Shown here in pieces: positions 29,340-37,469 of a stretch of DNA of 64,000 nucleotides. The stretch lies in contig NZ_BBXJ01000001.1 of NCBI RefSeq assembly GCF_001019715.1, forward strand, positions 1,798,001 to 1,862,000, written 5' to 3'. The DNA comes from Rodentibacter caecimuris. Lineage in GTDB: Bacteria; Pseudomonadota; Gammaproteobacteria; Enterobacterales; Pasteurellaceae. The first letter of the stretch is position 1, and the number at the start of each line of letters is the position of its first letter. Position numbers and translations under genes: made by a program. The notes beneath the pieces are model-generated. The model worked only from the letters and a program-made list of their open reading frames with translations. It had not been told where the DNA came from and made no database searches.

Positions 29340-30344
29340 CTATGCCAAGCTTGCCACCATCACAGCTTTAATCGTGTGCATTCGATTTTCGGCTTGCTCA
29401 AATGCCACATTTGCCGGTGACTCAAATACTTCCTCCGTCACCTCAATACCATTTGCCAACTGAGGGTATTTTTCTGCAATTTCTTTCCCCATCTTGGTTT
29501 CGCTATTATGGAATGCCGGTAAACAGTGCATAAATTTGACTTTCGGATTGCCAGTACGTTTCATTAATTCTGGTGTGACTTGATAAGGCATTAACATATC
29601 AATACGTTCAGCCCAAGTTTCGAGAGGCTCTCCCATTGAAACCCATACATCCGTATGCACAAAATCAACGCCTTTAACCGCCGTATCAATATCTTCGGTA
29701 ACGGTAATTCTTGCACCGGATCGCTCTGCAAACTCTTGACACATTTTCACTAACGACGCTTCCGGTAATAAGGCTTTCGGTGCACAGATACGCACGTCCA
29801 TACCTAGTTTTGCACCAATTAACAATAAGGAATTCCCCATATTATTACGTGCATCGCCAATGTACACATAGCTGATTTGGCTTAATGGTTTCTCACAATT
29901 TTCAATCATTGTTAAAACATCGGCAAACATTTGGGTCGGATGAAATTCATCGGTTAAACCGTTAAATACCGGCACACCCGAGTATTGCGCAAGTTCATTG
30001 ACAACTGATTGTTTAAACCCACGATATTCAATGGCATCATACATTCTGCCTAATACCCGCGCGGTGTCTTTCATTGATTCTTTATGCCCGATTTGTGAAG
30101 AATCCGGATCAATATAAGTCACGTGTGCACCTTGATCATAAGCTGCCACTTCAAAAGCGCATCGCGTGCGAGTTGACGTTTTCTCAAAAATAAGCGCAAT
30201 ATTTTTACCGGTTAAACGAGGTCGTTCAGTTCCCGCATATTTTGCTCTTTTTAAATCTCTCGCCAAATCCAATAAGAATCGAATTTCACGCTCAGTATGA
30301 TTTACTAAACTCAGTAAATGTCTGTTTTTAAGATTAAACGCCAT
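29340..30344 (-). CDS. arcB: Ornithine carbamoyltransferase, probably catabolic
   Basis: 334 residues, the length of catabolic ArcB. It catalyses citrulline + phosphate <-> ornithine + carbamoyl phosphate. The carbamoyl-phosphate site [13 protein letters not shown] lies near residues 52-64, [11 protein letters not shown] near 134, and the ornithine-binding MHCLPAFH near 272-279. The ATG at 30344 ([16 protein letters not shown]) has GGGGAG upstream and is the family start; the longer frame is not supported. Its direct link to arcC marks a catabolic role, though it could also serve arginine synthesis with argG. A PurR-like box lies about 51 bp upstream. Confidence 0.92.
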   Translation of the reverse strand: MAFNLKNRHLLSLVNHTEREIRFLLDLARDLKRAKYAGTERPRLTGKNIALIFEKTSTRTRCAFEVAAYDQGAHVTYIDPDSSQIGHKESMKDTARVLGRMYDAIEYRGFKQSVVNELAQYSGVPVFNGLTDEFHPTQMFADVLTMIENCEKPLSQISYVYIGDARNNMGNSLLLIGAKLGMDVRICAPKALLPEASLVKMCQEFAERSGARITVTEDIDTAVKGVDFVHTDVWVSMGEPLETWAERIDMLMPYQVTPELMKRTGNPKVKFMHCLPAFHNSETKMGKEIAEKYPQLANGIEVTEEVFESPANVAFEQAENRMHTIKAVMVASLA

Positions 30345-30394
30345 AGTTGCTCCCCTTTTCTCGTGTGTTGATAAAAAATCGGCAAATTTTAGCA

Positions 30395-30410
30395 AAGCAA
30401 ACGTTTGCGT
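30395..30410. promoter_or_regulatory. PurR-type operator upstream of arcB-arcC
   Basis: AAGCAAACGTTTGCGT; its reverse complement ACGCAAACGTTTGCTT fits the PurR consensus ACGCAAACGTTTNCNT at every fixed position. It lies 51 bp before the arcB start, in promoter position. The same core palindrome lies before purC (6655-6670). Confidence 0.7.
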
Positions 30411-30450
30411 TCAAGAACAAAAAAGCAACAAAAGGAGGAAAATAACGAAA

Positions 30451-30487
30451 AAGTGCGATTAAAATTTAAGGAATTTTAACCGCACTT
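30451..30487 (-). terminator. Uptake-signal dyad terminator of XRE gene 2
   Basis: Stem AAGTGCGATTAAAATT (30451-30466) with AATTTTAACCGCACTT (30472-30487), one mismatch. The right arm contains the exact uptake signal; the left arm has the variant AAGTGCGAT. On the minus strand it is followed by TTTCGTTATTTT. It starts 12 bases after the XRE stop. Confidence 0.75.
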
Positions 30488-30498
30488 TAGAGGAGATT

Positions 30499-30912
30499 TT
30501 AATTTTGCAATTTTCGCAATAACGCCAGTTCGCGTTCTAAGCCGTTAATAATTTTGTCTTTTTGTAGTAATAATTCATCTTTGTGTGTCACCATTAATTG
30601 TAATTGTTGAATCGCTTTTTCTAAATTCTCATTCCCCACTGCAAATAAGAAATGATTAGAATTATTTGAATTTGTAGAACCACTTGAGGAATTATTAAAA
30701 TAAACTTTCTCGTTTTCCCCAAAAGCCAACAATTCACAAATATCTATCTCAAAGACTTCTGAAATTTGTTCCAAACGGGGTAAAGTCGAACGCACTTCGC
30801 CCCGCTCAATTTTGGCATACCCCGTTACCGACATTCCTAATTTCTCCGCCATATTTTCCTGAGATAGTTGGTGCTGTTCACGTAATTGACGGATTTTTTC
30901 ATTAATTTTCAT
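30499..30912 (-). CDS. XRE-family helix-turn-helix regulator with coiled-coil tail (paralogue 2)
   Basis: 137 residues. The N-terminal XRE HTH contains LSQENMAEKLGMSVTGYAKI, followed by a Ser/Asn-rich linker (NNSSSGSTNSNNSNH, near 74-88) and a helical tail (THKDELLLQKDKIINGLERE). It is paralogous to the gene at 25158-25559. It is transcribed divergently from the surface lipoprotein gene, with only 131 bp between, and a perfect 7-bp-arm palindrome lies just inside its own promoter. Autoregulation and control of the lipoprotein-Slam pair are plausible inferences. Confidence 0.85.
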   Translation of the reverse strand: MKINEKIRQLREQHQLSQENMAEKLGMSVTGYAKIERGEVRSTLPRLEQISEVFEIDICELLAFGENEKVYFNNSSSGSTNSNNSNHFLFAVGNENLEKAIQQLQLMVTHKDELLLQKDKIINGLERELALLRKLQN

Positions 30913-30935
30913 CGTTTAGTCTCACAAAATGAAAG

Positions 30936-30950
30936 TACCTTATTAAGGTA
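30936..30950. promoter_or_regulatory. Operator-like palindrome between XRE gene 2 and the lipoprotein gene
   Basis: TACCTTATTAAGGTA has 7-bp arms around one central base. It lies just downstream of the XRE -10 box and 23 bp upstream of the lipoprotein -35 box, the position expected of an XRE operator. Confidence 0.55.
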
Positions 30951-30954
30951 ACTG

Positions 30955-30982
30955 AGTGTAACTGTTGGTTAATTGTACACAA
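30955..30982 (-). promoter_or_regulatory. Promoter of XRE gene 2
   Basis: On the minus strand TTGTGT (30982-30977), 16 bp, TACACT (30960-30955). It overlaps the divergent lipoprotein promoter, so the two probably compete. Confidence 0.5.
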
Positions 30983-31001
30983 ATTAATACAAAATTATAA
31001 T
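30973..31001 (+). promoter_or_regulatory. Promoter of the surface lipoprotein gene
   Basis: TTGTAC (30973-30978), 17-bp spacer, TATAAT (30996-31001), a near-consensus sigma-70 promoter 42 bp upstream of the ATG at 31044. Confidence 0.75.
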
Positions 31002-31043
31002 TTTTTTGGTTTTTTAATCATACTACTATTTAAGGATACCAAA

Positions 31044-33170
31044 ATGAAACTAAAAAATCTCTCAGTTGCAACCGCACTTTTATTGGCATTAACCGGATGT
31101 GGGAGTAGTGGTGGGAATGATAATCGCCCAGCCACACCGAATAACGAAATCAAAAATAATCAAGCAACTCAACAGCAAAGCGAATTAGATCGCTTGAAAG
31201 CGCAACTTGCGCAAGCACAAAGCGAAAAACAATCTACCGAAGAAAAATTAAAACAGTCAGAACAGCTTTCTACGCAAGATTTAAATAAAGCAAAACAAGA
31301 TTTAGCTCAAGCCGAACAACGCTTAAAAGAGGCACAAAAAGCCTTACAAGATGAACAAACCAAAACACAGCAGGCTACTGAAAAAGCAAAAGAAAATTTA
31401 GCCAAAGAAATGGCAGCAAAAGAAAAAGCTGTGAAAGAATTAGAAGCCAAACTAGCAAATGACAAAATTTTAAACCGTAATGAAGTTCTAAAATTTGCCT
31501 TGCAAAGCGGTTTACCACAAGGTTGGGCAAACGAACTCGCCGATGATTTACAAAACAAATCCAAAGCAGAAGTAGCTGATGAAGTATTAAATGCACATAA
31601 AACCATCACATTACGCCAACTTGCGCGTAATTATGGTTTGAATAATCAGGACGCTCGTCAATTTGCCCGAGAAAATAAAAATAGCACACTTGATGAAGCT
31701 GAAACCTTGTTAGAAAGCCGTCGTGATGAAATTCAGCAAAAAAGACAACTACTGATTAATGAAATTTTTGCATTAGCAAAAGAGAAAGGTTTGCCAGAGT
31801 GGGAAGCCCATAATTTTGCCTATGGTAGAAATCATACGGATAAAGAAAGTGCGGTAGAAGATCTCAATAATTATGTTACTGAAAAAGCTGAACGAGAAAC
31901 CAAAATCAATGAATTAATCGACCTTGCTAAAGAAAAAGGATTGGAAGATTGGGAAGCTCAAAATTTTGCTAATCAAAATATAGATAACGATAAATCTAGT
32001 GCATTAGAAACCCTCAATCAACTAGCTGCTGAAAAAGAAAAAGAGCGGTTACAGGCACGAAAAGAAGAGCAAATACGTGAATTAGCTGAAAACTACAAAA
32101 ATACTTATTTCCCTAATGTTCATCACTTTAATACTTGGGAGTTTGCTCAAAAAAATAAAGATAAACCCCTTGAAGAAGCTAAAACGGAGCTTGAACAGTA
32201 CAAAACAAATCGTGAAAAGATTACAGAATTAGCAAAAATCCTCACCGAATTAAATGTAGGTAGTTATTATATCGAACAATTTATCGATCAAAATACGCTT
32301 GTTTCTTTGGAAGAGGCTCAAATCAATTTAGATAAAGAAGTTGATGAAGCGATAATAAATCTCAAAGGTACTGGAGATAAACCACTAGGATTCTTAACAA
32401 AGCAAGATCATTCTATTAGAAATGAACCCATTATTGAAAATGATCGGGAAGTCGCCAATAAAACAGTGACAACTTATGCCGATATTTATAACCAAAAATA
32501 TTCCGTCATTACAGGTAACTATAACAAAACCGTAGAGCCATATACCGAAATAGAATATTACTATGAGGAAGGCGATGATAAAAATTCATCTCCTTTTCGT
32601 TCTCGTGAAGTTTCTAAGACTAGAACAAGCGAAACCTATACAGTAGATGCCGGTTCTTATCCAGGTCATACAAATGGTTTTAAAACACCGGTTGATAAAT
32701 TCCCTTCAGAAGGAAGAGCAACCTATACCGGTGTTGCATTTGATGCTAAAAAACAGGGTGAACTATCTTACACTGTAGATTTCGCTGATAGAAAAGGCTC
32801 AGGAAAAATTACAGGGTTAGATCATATTGGTGATATTACTTTGCAAGAAGCTGAAATTTACAAATCAGCAAGTCATAATAGTATGAGAGTTAAAGGCAAT
32901 GCCATTGCAGAGGCTTGGAACGATCAAGGTGGTGTAACAGGTGAATATGCGGCTAATTTCTTTGGTCCAAATGCAGAAGAAATCGCAGGTAAAGCATCTT
33001 TATCACAAGGGACATATAAATGGATTGAAGGCTCTTCTGAGCCAATGCCACTAGATAGATATATAAGAGATGTTACAATTGAAAGAATAAATGATTCTTC
33101 TCAAGATGGTAGCCCTCGCGGTAATATTGACATTGGCTTCGGTGGCACGCGCGGTGAAATCCAAAAATAA
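31044..33170 (+). CDS. Large surface lipoprotein with coiled coil, helical repeats and TbpB-like C-terminal barrel
   Basis: 708 residues. Residues 1-19 are a lipoprotein signal peptide with lipobox LTGC (Cys19) followed by GSSGGND. Residues about 41-145 are a Gln/Lys/Glu-rich coiled coil. Residues about 144-433 hold six degenerate helical repeats of 40-56 residues with a core like LAKEKGLPEWEAHNFA (near 144, 188, 237, 287, 343 and 391). Residues about 470-708 are beta-rich and end in a TbpB/fHbp-like barrel: GRATYTGVAFD (558), GELSYTVDFADRKGSGKITG (572-591) and the diagnostic FFGPNAEEIAGKASL (639-653). This is the substrate type of Slam translocators, and a Slam gene follows. Ligand unknown. 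Its near-consensus promoter and a divergent XRE gene lie directly upstream. An uptake signal encodes part of the signal peptide. Confidence 0.82.
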   Translation: MKLKNLSVATALLLALTGCGSSGGNDNRPATPNNEIKNNQATQQQSELDRLKAQLAQAQSEKQSTEEKLKQSEQLSTQDLNKAKQDLAQAEQRLKEAQKALQDEQTKTQQATEKAKENLAKEMAAKEKAVKELEAKLANDKILNRNEVLKFALQSGLPQGWANELADDLQNKSKAEVADEVLNAHKTITLRQLARNYGLNNQDARQFARENKNSTLDEAETLLESRRDEIQQKRQLLINEIFALAKEKGLPEWEAHNFAYGRNHTDKESAVEDLNNYVTEKAERETKINELIDLAKEKGLEDWEAQNFANQNIDNDKSSALETLNQLAAEKEKERLQARKEEQIRELAENYKNTYFPNVHHFNTWEFAQKNKDKPLEEAKTELEQYKTNREKITELAKILTELNVGSYYIEQFIDQNTLVSLEEAQINLDKEVDEAIINLKGTGDKPLGFLTKQDHSIRNEPIIENDREVANKTVTTYADIYNQKYSVITGNYNKTVEPYTEIEYYYEEGDDKNSSPFRSREVSKTRTSETYTVDAGSYPGHTNGFKTPVDKFPSEGRATYTGVAFDAKKQGELSYTVDFADRKGSGKITGLDHIGDITLQEAEIYKSASHNSMRVKGNAIAEAWNDQGGVTGEYAANFFGPNAEEIAGKASLSQGTYKWIEGSSEPMPLDRYIRDVTIERINDSSQDGSPRGNIDIGFGGTRGEIQK

Positions 33171-33187
33171 TCTTTAACCTTTAACAA

Positions 33188-33228
33188 AATGCCGTTTAAA
33201 ACAATTTAAATTTAAACGGCATTCTTTT
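33188..33228 (+). terminator. Terminator between the lipoprotein and Slam genes
   Basis: A perfect 13-bp stem AATGCCGTTTAAA (33188-33200) with TTTAAACGGCATT (33211-33223) and CTTTTG after it. It lies 18 bases past the lipoprotein stop and would reduce readthrough into the Slam gene. Confidence 0.75.
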
Positions 33229-33268
33229 GTTCCGTTATATAGCACGACACAAACATTTTGTTGATCTG

Positions 33269-33347
33269 TAGGGACACACTGCGTGTGTCCGTTATAAAAT
33301 CAAATTATTTCAATATGTTATAAGCGGACACACGCAGTGTGTCCCTA
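33269..33347. repeat. REP/BIME-like palindromic element abutting the Slam start
   Basis: Two arms in inverted orientation, 33269-33296 and 33319-33347, identical over 23 bases (GGGACACACTGCGTGTGTCC core) and again over TTATA after a one-base difference. Each arm is itself a hairpin, GGACACAC-3-GTGTGTCC. The spacer is 22 bp. The right arm ends nine bases before the ATG at 33357 and replaces the place of a ribosome-binding site. The form matches a bacterial interspersed palindrome rather than an insertion sequence. Confidence 0.75.
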
Positions 33348-33356
33348 CTATTTATT

Positions 33357-34781
33357 ATGAAAAAACTGACTTATTTTTTACTGGTTTTCCCCCTTATTTC
33401 TCAAGCTGAAACCATTCATACACCTAAACCAATTTTCTTTGAAGAAACAAATGTGCCGAAAACCGAGAAGCCTCAGCTAAAAACACCGCCAAAATCCACC
33501 GCACTTTCCACGCCCCAAATTGCATTGAATGAAAGGGATTCAGTGCAAACAAAACTAGAAAAGTTGATTAACTATGGCGTGGTAAATCAACAATGGGGAT
33601 TATTAAAACGATTATTACCGATCTATCAAGAACAAGCCCATTATGATGCTACCCTTTACCGCTACGCTAAAGGGGCAATGTTACGTGCCGAACGCCAATA
33701 TCCTGAAGCGATTTCCCTTTATCAACAGATCGTGAATGAAAATCCGGCATTGGCTTATCCACGCTTTGATTTGGGTGTAATGCTCTTTGAAAACAAACAA
33801 TATCGCCAAGCAAAAGCAGAAATTGAGCGAGCAATACCTGATTTATCCCCAACAATGAAAGGCTTAACCCAACGTTATTTACAAGAAATGGAAAAACACC
33901 AAAACTGGCAAGTGGATACCGAATTGCAATACACTCAAACGGACAATGTGAATAATGCCTCCGCTCAACAAGATATTATACTTGGCGGTCTTCGCTTCCG
34001 AAAAGACGAGGAATCTTTACCACAAAAAGCGCACGGTTTTCGTTATGGCTTGGGGCTAAATCGTGAAATCAATATCGGCGGCAATCATTTTGTCGCCGTT
34101 ACCAGCAATTTCAGCGGTGTACATTATTGGGATAATCAAGAATATAGCGAAAAATCCTTATATGCCGCATTAGGCTATCGCCATCGTTCCGCCTTGCAAT
34201 CTTGGGGTATTATGCTGTTTTTTGAGCAAAACTGGTTAGGTACGCCACGTTACAGCAAGAACTATGGCATCGTGGCAAATTTTCATCGAGAACTGACCGC
34301 ACTTTGGACGCTTTCAGGCACGCTTTCCCATACACAAAAACGCTACGCCGAAACCAATGTGGCACGCCGACATAATGGTTACATTAACGGTGCAACCCTT
34401 TCATTCAGTTATCAAGCTAAACTGAATTGGTTGATATTTGGTGGTATTGAAGGGAGCCTCGATCAAAGTAAAGATAAAGCGGAATCTTCACTCCGCCGAG
34501 GGCTTAATATCGGCACAATATGGCAAATCAAGGATTTTGCGATGCGTTTAAGCGGACGCTATGTAAAACGTGATTTTCGAGCGGAAAATTTTTATTTCCC
34601 GACGAAAAAACGGCAAGACAAGGAATATAGCATTAATGTAGCGGTTTGGCATAACCAGTTGCAATGGAGAGGGTTTATCCCGAAATTGAATTACCGTTAT
34701 CGCAAGATTGATAGCAATATTCCTGAATTTTACTCACGCCAAAGTGCCGAATGGTTTGTTTCGGTAGAAAAAGATTTTTAG
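33357..34781 (+). CDS. Surface lipoprotein assembly modifier (Slam, DUF560) outer-membrane translocator
   Basis: 474 residues from the ATG at 33357. A GTG six codons earlier lies inside the palindrome and is not convincing. Residues 1-17 are a signal peptide (MKKLTYFLLVFPLISQAET). A TPR-containing periplasmic domain covers about 60-180 (AEREQYPEAISLYQQI-like units such as GVMLFENKQYRQAKAEIERA). Residues about 184-474 alternate as a beta barrel with aromatic girdles and end in the outer-membrane signature EWFVSVEKDF. This matches Slam proteins of Neisseria and Pasteurellaceae, which move TbpB-type lipoproteins to the cell surface. The gene upstream is such a lipoprotein, so it is the likely client. 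No clear ribosome-binding site; a terminator and a palindrome separate it from the client gene. Confidence 0.85.
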   Translation: MKKLTYFLLVFPLISQAETIHTPKPIFFEETNVPKTEKPQLKTPPKSTALSTPQIALNERDSVQTKLEKLINYGVVNQQWGLLKRLLPIYQEQAHYDATLYRYAKGAMLRAERQYPEAISLYQQIVNENPALAYPRFDLGVMLFENKQYRQAKAEIERAIPDLSPTMKGLTQRYLQEMEKHQNWQVDTELQYTQTDNVNNASAQQDIILGGLRFRKDEESLPQKAHGFRYGLGLNREINIGGNHFVAVTSNFSGVHYWDNQEYSEKSLYAALGYRHRSALQSWGIMLFFEQNWLGTPRYSKNYGIVANFHRELTALWTLSGTLSHTQKRYAETNVARRHNGYINGATLSFSYQAKLNWLIFGGIEGSLDQSKDKAESSLRRGLNIGTIWQIKDFAMRLSGRYVKRDFRAENFYFPTKKRQDKEYSINVAVWHNQLQWRGFIPKLNYRYRKIDSNIPEFYSRQSAEWFVSVEKDF

Positions 34782-34793
34782 AAGAAAGAACGA

Positions 34794-34821
34794 AAAGTGC
34801 GGTCGATTTTGACCGCACTTT
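34794..34821. terminator. Bidirectional uptake-signal terminator between slam and sdaA
   Basis: A perfect 11-bp stem AAAGTGCGGTC (34794-34804) with GACCGCACTTT (34811-34821), loop GATTTT. Both arms are complete uptake signals in opposite orientation. It lies between convergent stop codons. Confidence 0.85.
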
Positions 34822-34831
34822 GGATTGAAAT

Positions 34832-36199
34832 TTAAGTACAAACCACTTTGACTGCAAGCCCGCCTTGTGAAGTCTCACGGTATTTTGCATTCATATCTTT
34901 GCCTGTTTCGTACATGGTTTCAATCACTTTATCAAGCGTAACCCGTGGATCAGTAGTACGACGCAATGACATACGAGCCGCATTAATCGCTTTCACTGAG
35001 GCAATTGCATTACGTTCGATACAAGGCACTTGAACTTGTCCGCCGACAGGGTCGCAAGTTAAACCAAGGTTATGCTCCATTGCAATTTCTGCTGCAATAC
35101 ATACTTGCATTGGATTAGCGCCAAGAATCTCAGCCAAACCGGCTGCCGCCATGGAACAAGCCACGCCGACTTCCCCTTGACATCCTACTTCAGCACCGGA
35201 AATCGAAGCATTCATTTTGTAAAGCGAGCCAATCATTCCCGCCGCTAACAAATAGCGTTCAACAATCTCCGCCGTTAAAGGTGAAACAAATTTATCATAG
35301 TAAGAAAGTACTGCCGGAATAATGCCGCAAGCACCATTGGTTGGTGCGGTTACTACCCGTCCACCAGCCGCATTTTCTTCATTGACTGCCAGAGCGAACA
35401 TATTTACCCAATCAATAACACGCATTGGATCGTTTGATAAATTCGTATTCGCTTGTAGCATGCGATGTAACGAAGCTGCACGACGAGGAACACGTAATGG
35501 ACCCGGTAAAATACCTTCAGTATGCAAGCCGTGATCAATACAAGCCTGCATAGTTTTCCACACATTGTCTAAATGCGCGCTCACCGCGTCTTTACCATGT
35601 AAAGCAATTTCATTTTCAAGCATGACTGTAGAAAGCATTAAACCTTTTTCAGTGCAGTGCTTTAAAATGTCTTCCGCATTTTTATAAGGATAAGGCACGC
35701 TGATTGCGCTTTCTTCTTCCTGACCGAAATGGGCTTCATCAACGATAAAACCACCGCCGATAGAATAATAAGTCTGACGGTAAAGTTCCTTACGGTCTGC
35801 ATCTAATGCAGTGATCGTCATGCCATTTTCATGTAATTTCAAAAAAGTACTGTGAAAAATGAGATTGTTATCAAAATCAAATTTCACTGTTTTTTTACCT
35901 TGATCGATAGATAATTCCGCAGTCTCTTTCACGTTTTCGATAAAACGCGGAATGAGATCAATATCTACATCATGCGGTAAATAACCTGCAAGCCCCATAA
36001 TGATCGCAATATCCGTATTATGGCCACGCCCGGTCATGGAAAGAGAACCATAGACATCTACATGAATTTCTGTTGTGTTTTCAAACTGCCCAAGCTTAAT
36101 GAGATCATCAATAAATTGTTTACCCGCTTTCATCGGACCAACAGTATGGGAACTGGACGGACCAATTCCCACTTTAAACATATCAAATACGCTAATCAT
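34832..36199 (-). CDS. sdaA: L-serine ammonia-lyase (L-serine dehydratase), iron-sulfur type
   Basis: 455 residues, the standard single-chain SdaA. It converts L-serine to pyruvate and ammonia with a [4Fe-4S] cluster. Family motifs: VGIGPSSSHTVGPMKAGKQF near residues 11-30, TAPTNGACGIIPAVL near 284, EVGCQGEVGVACSMAA near 340, and CDPVGGQVQVPCIERNA near 384, which supply the cluster cysteines. It follows sdaC on the same strand with a 40-bp gap, so serine uptake and breakdown are likely coexpressed. The ribosome-binding site is weak. Confidence 0.94.
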   Translation of the reverse strand: MISVFDMFKVGIGPSSSHTVGPMKAGKQFIDDLIKLGQFENTTEIHVDVYGSLSMTGRGHNTDIAIIMGLAGYLPHDVDIDLIPRFIENVKETAELSIDQGKKTVKFDFDNNLIFHSTFLKLHENGMTITALDADRKELYRQTYYSIGGGFIVDEAHFGQEEESAISVPYPYKNAEDILKHCTEKGLMLSTVMLENEIALHGKDAVSAHLDNVWKTMQACIDHGLHTEGILPGPLRVPRRAASLHRMLQANTNLSNDPMRVIDWVNMFALAVNEENAAGGRVVTAPTNGACGIIPAVLSYYDKFVSPLTAEIVERYLLAAGMIGSLYKMNASISGAEVGCQGEVGVACSMAAAGLAEILGANPMQVCIAAEIAMEHNLGLTCDPVGGQVQVPCIERNAIASVKAINAARMSLRRTTDPRVTLDKVIETMYETGKDMNAKYRETSQGGLAVKVVCT

Positions 36200-36239
36200 A
36201 TATTTCTCGTTAATTAAGATAAGCTAAAACCTAAGCTGC

Positions 36240-37469
36240 CTATAATAATCCATATACGACCGCAGAGATAGCTATTAATCCCATTACGGTTACAAATATA
36301 TTGCTAAAGCGACCTTGATAACGTTTCATTGCCGGAACTTTGCGAATAGCGTACATCGGCATAATGAATAAAATCATCGCAATAATTGGGCCGCCAAGGG
36401 ATTCAATCAAACCAAGAATACTAGGATTAATAATCGCAACGCCCCATAGAGTAACTAAGAAGAAAAGTGCGGTTGCATAATTTAATTTTTTACGATTAAC
36501 CGACTCACCTTTCATTTTTAAGTACAATCCCTCTAACCCCTCACGAGCCCCCATATAATGACCAAAGAAAGAACTGGTAATCGCTAAAAATGCAACCAAT
36601 GGGCCAAAGTAGGAAATATAAGGATTATCGAATTTGTTCGCTAAGAAAGACAAAATACTGATATTTTGTTCTTTTGCCGCCAATAACTCTTCCGGAGTTA
36701 AAGTTAATACGCAGCTGAATACAAAGAACATAACAAAGAAAAGTAAAATCGTTGATGTACCTTTTTCAGTGTGTTCAATATGACGTTCAGTAAGATCAAA
36801 TTCTTTGTATTCACGATATTGCGAACAGGTGAAGGAAGAAATTGCCGGAGAATGGTTAAAAGAGAATACTAAAACCGGAATCGTTACCCATAATGTCGTA
36901 ATAAAACTGCTTGTAGTCGGAAATTCCTGCAACATAGAACTGTTCCATTCCGGAATTAAATAAATTGATAACACAAATAAAATGAGCACTAGCGGATATA
37001 CAAGCCATTCTGTAATTTTTAGCATCACTTTTTCATTGAAAAGCATCACTGAAATTAATACTGCAATTAAGACAAAAGAAAGTAACACACGATTAGGCGA
37101 TGCCATGCCAAGTTGATTCACAATAAAGGAATCTACGGTATTGGTAATACCATTACCATAAATTAACAAAATTGGAAAAATTGCGAAAAAATAAAGTAGA
37201 GTAATTAATTTACCTGCCGTTTTACCAAAATGTTCTTCTACAACTTCGGTAATGTCACTTCCCGGTTTTTTGGAAGAAAGCACGAAATATGATAAACCAC
37301 GGTGAGCAAAATAAGTCATCGGTCCGACTAAAATTGCCATAATAACTAGCGGCCAGAAACCACCCATACCGGCATTAATCGGTAGAAATAAAACACCGGC
37401 ACCTACTGCCGTACCAAATAAATTTAACATCCATGATGCATCAAATTTATTCCATTTTGGATTTTTCAT
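36240..37469 (-). CDS. sdaC: Serine transporter, HAAAP family
   Basis: 409 residues from the ATG at 37469 ([20 protein letters not shown]), which has GAAGGT upstream; the longer frame of 35 extra codons looks spurious. It is an H+ (or Na+)/serine symporter with eleven hydrophobic segments. Family features are [16 protein letters not shown] near 19-34, [15 protein letters not shown] near 55, and [13 protein letters not shown] near 205. Related TdcC imports threonine and serine, but the sdaC-sdaA pairing favours serine. A near-perfect CRP site lies about 123 bp upstream. Confidence 0.92.
   Translation of the reverse strand: MKNPKWNKFDASWMLNLFGTAVGAGVLFLPINAGMGGFWPLVIMAILVGPMTYFAHRGLSYFVLSSKKPGSDITEVVEEHFGKTAGKLITLLYFFAIFPILLIYGNGITNTVDSFIVNQLGMASPNRVLLSFVLIAVLISVMLFNEKVMLKITEWLVYPLVLILFVLSIYLIPEWNSSMLQEFPTTSSFITTLWVTIPVLVFSFNHSPAISSFTCSQYREYKEFDLTERHIEHTEKGTSTILLFFVMFFVFSCVLTLTPEELLAAKEQNISILSFLANKFDNPYISYFGPLVAFLAITSSFFGHYMGAREGLEGLYLKMKGESVNRKKLNYATALFFLVTLWGVAIINPSILGLIESLGGPIIAMILFIMPMYAIRKVPAMKRYQGRFSNIFVTVMGLIAISAVVYGLL

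Noticed and set aside
31044-33170. The 708-residue protein as a TolA/colicin-like or phage tail protein because of its coiled coil
   Set aside because: The lipobox, the C-terminal GPNAEEIAG barrel motif and the adjacent Slam gene point to a surface lipoprotein.
33269-33347. The palindrome as insertion-sequence ends
   Set aside because: The spacer is only 22 bp, with no transposase, and no target duplication is seen; a REP/BIME-like unit fits better.
23541-34793. A prophage or integrative element in the accessory region
   Set aside because: XRE regulators alone are not enough: I see no integrase, phage structural gene, or att-like direct repeats.
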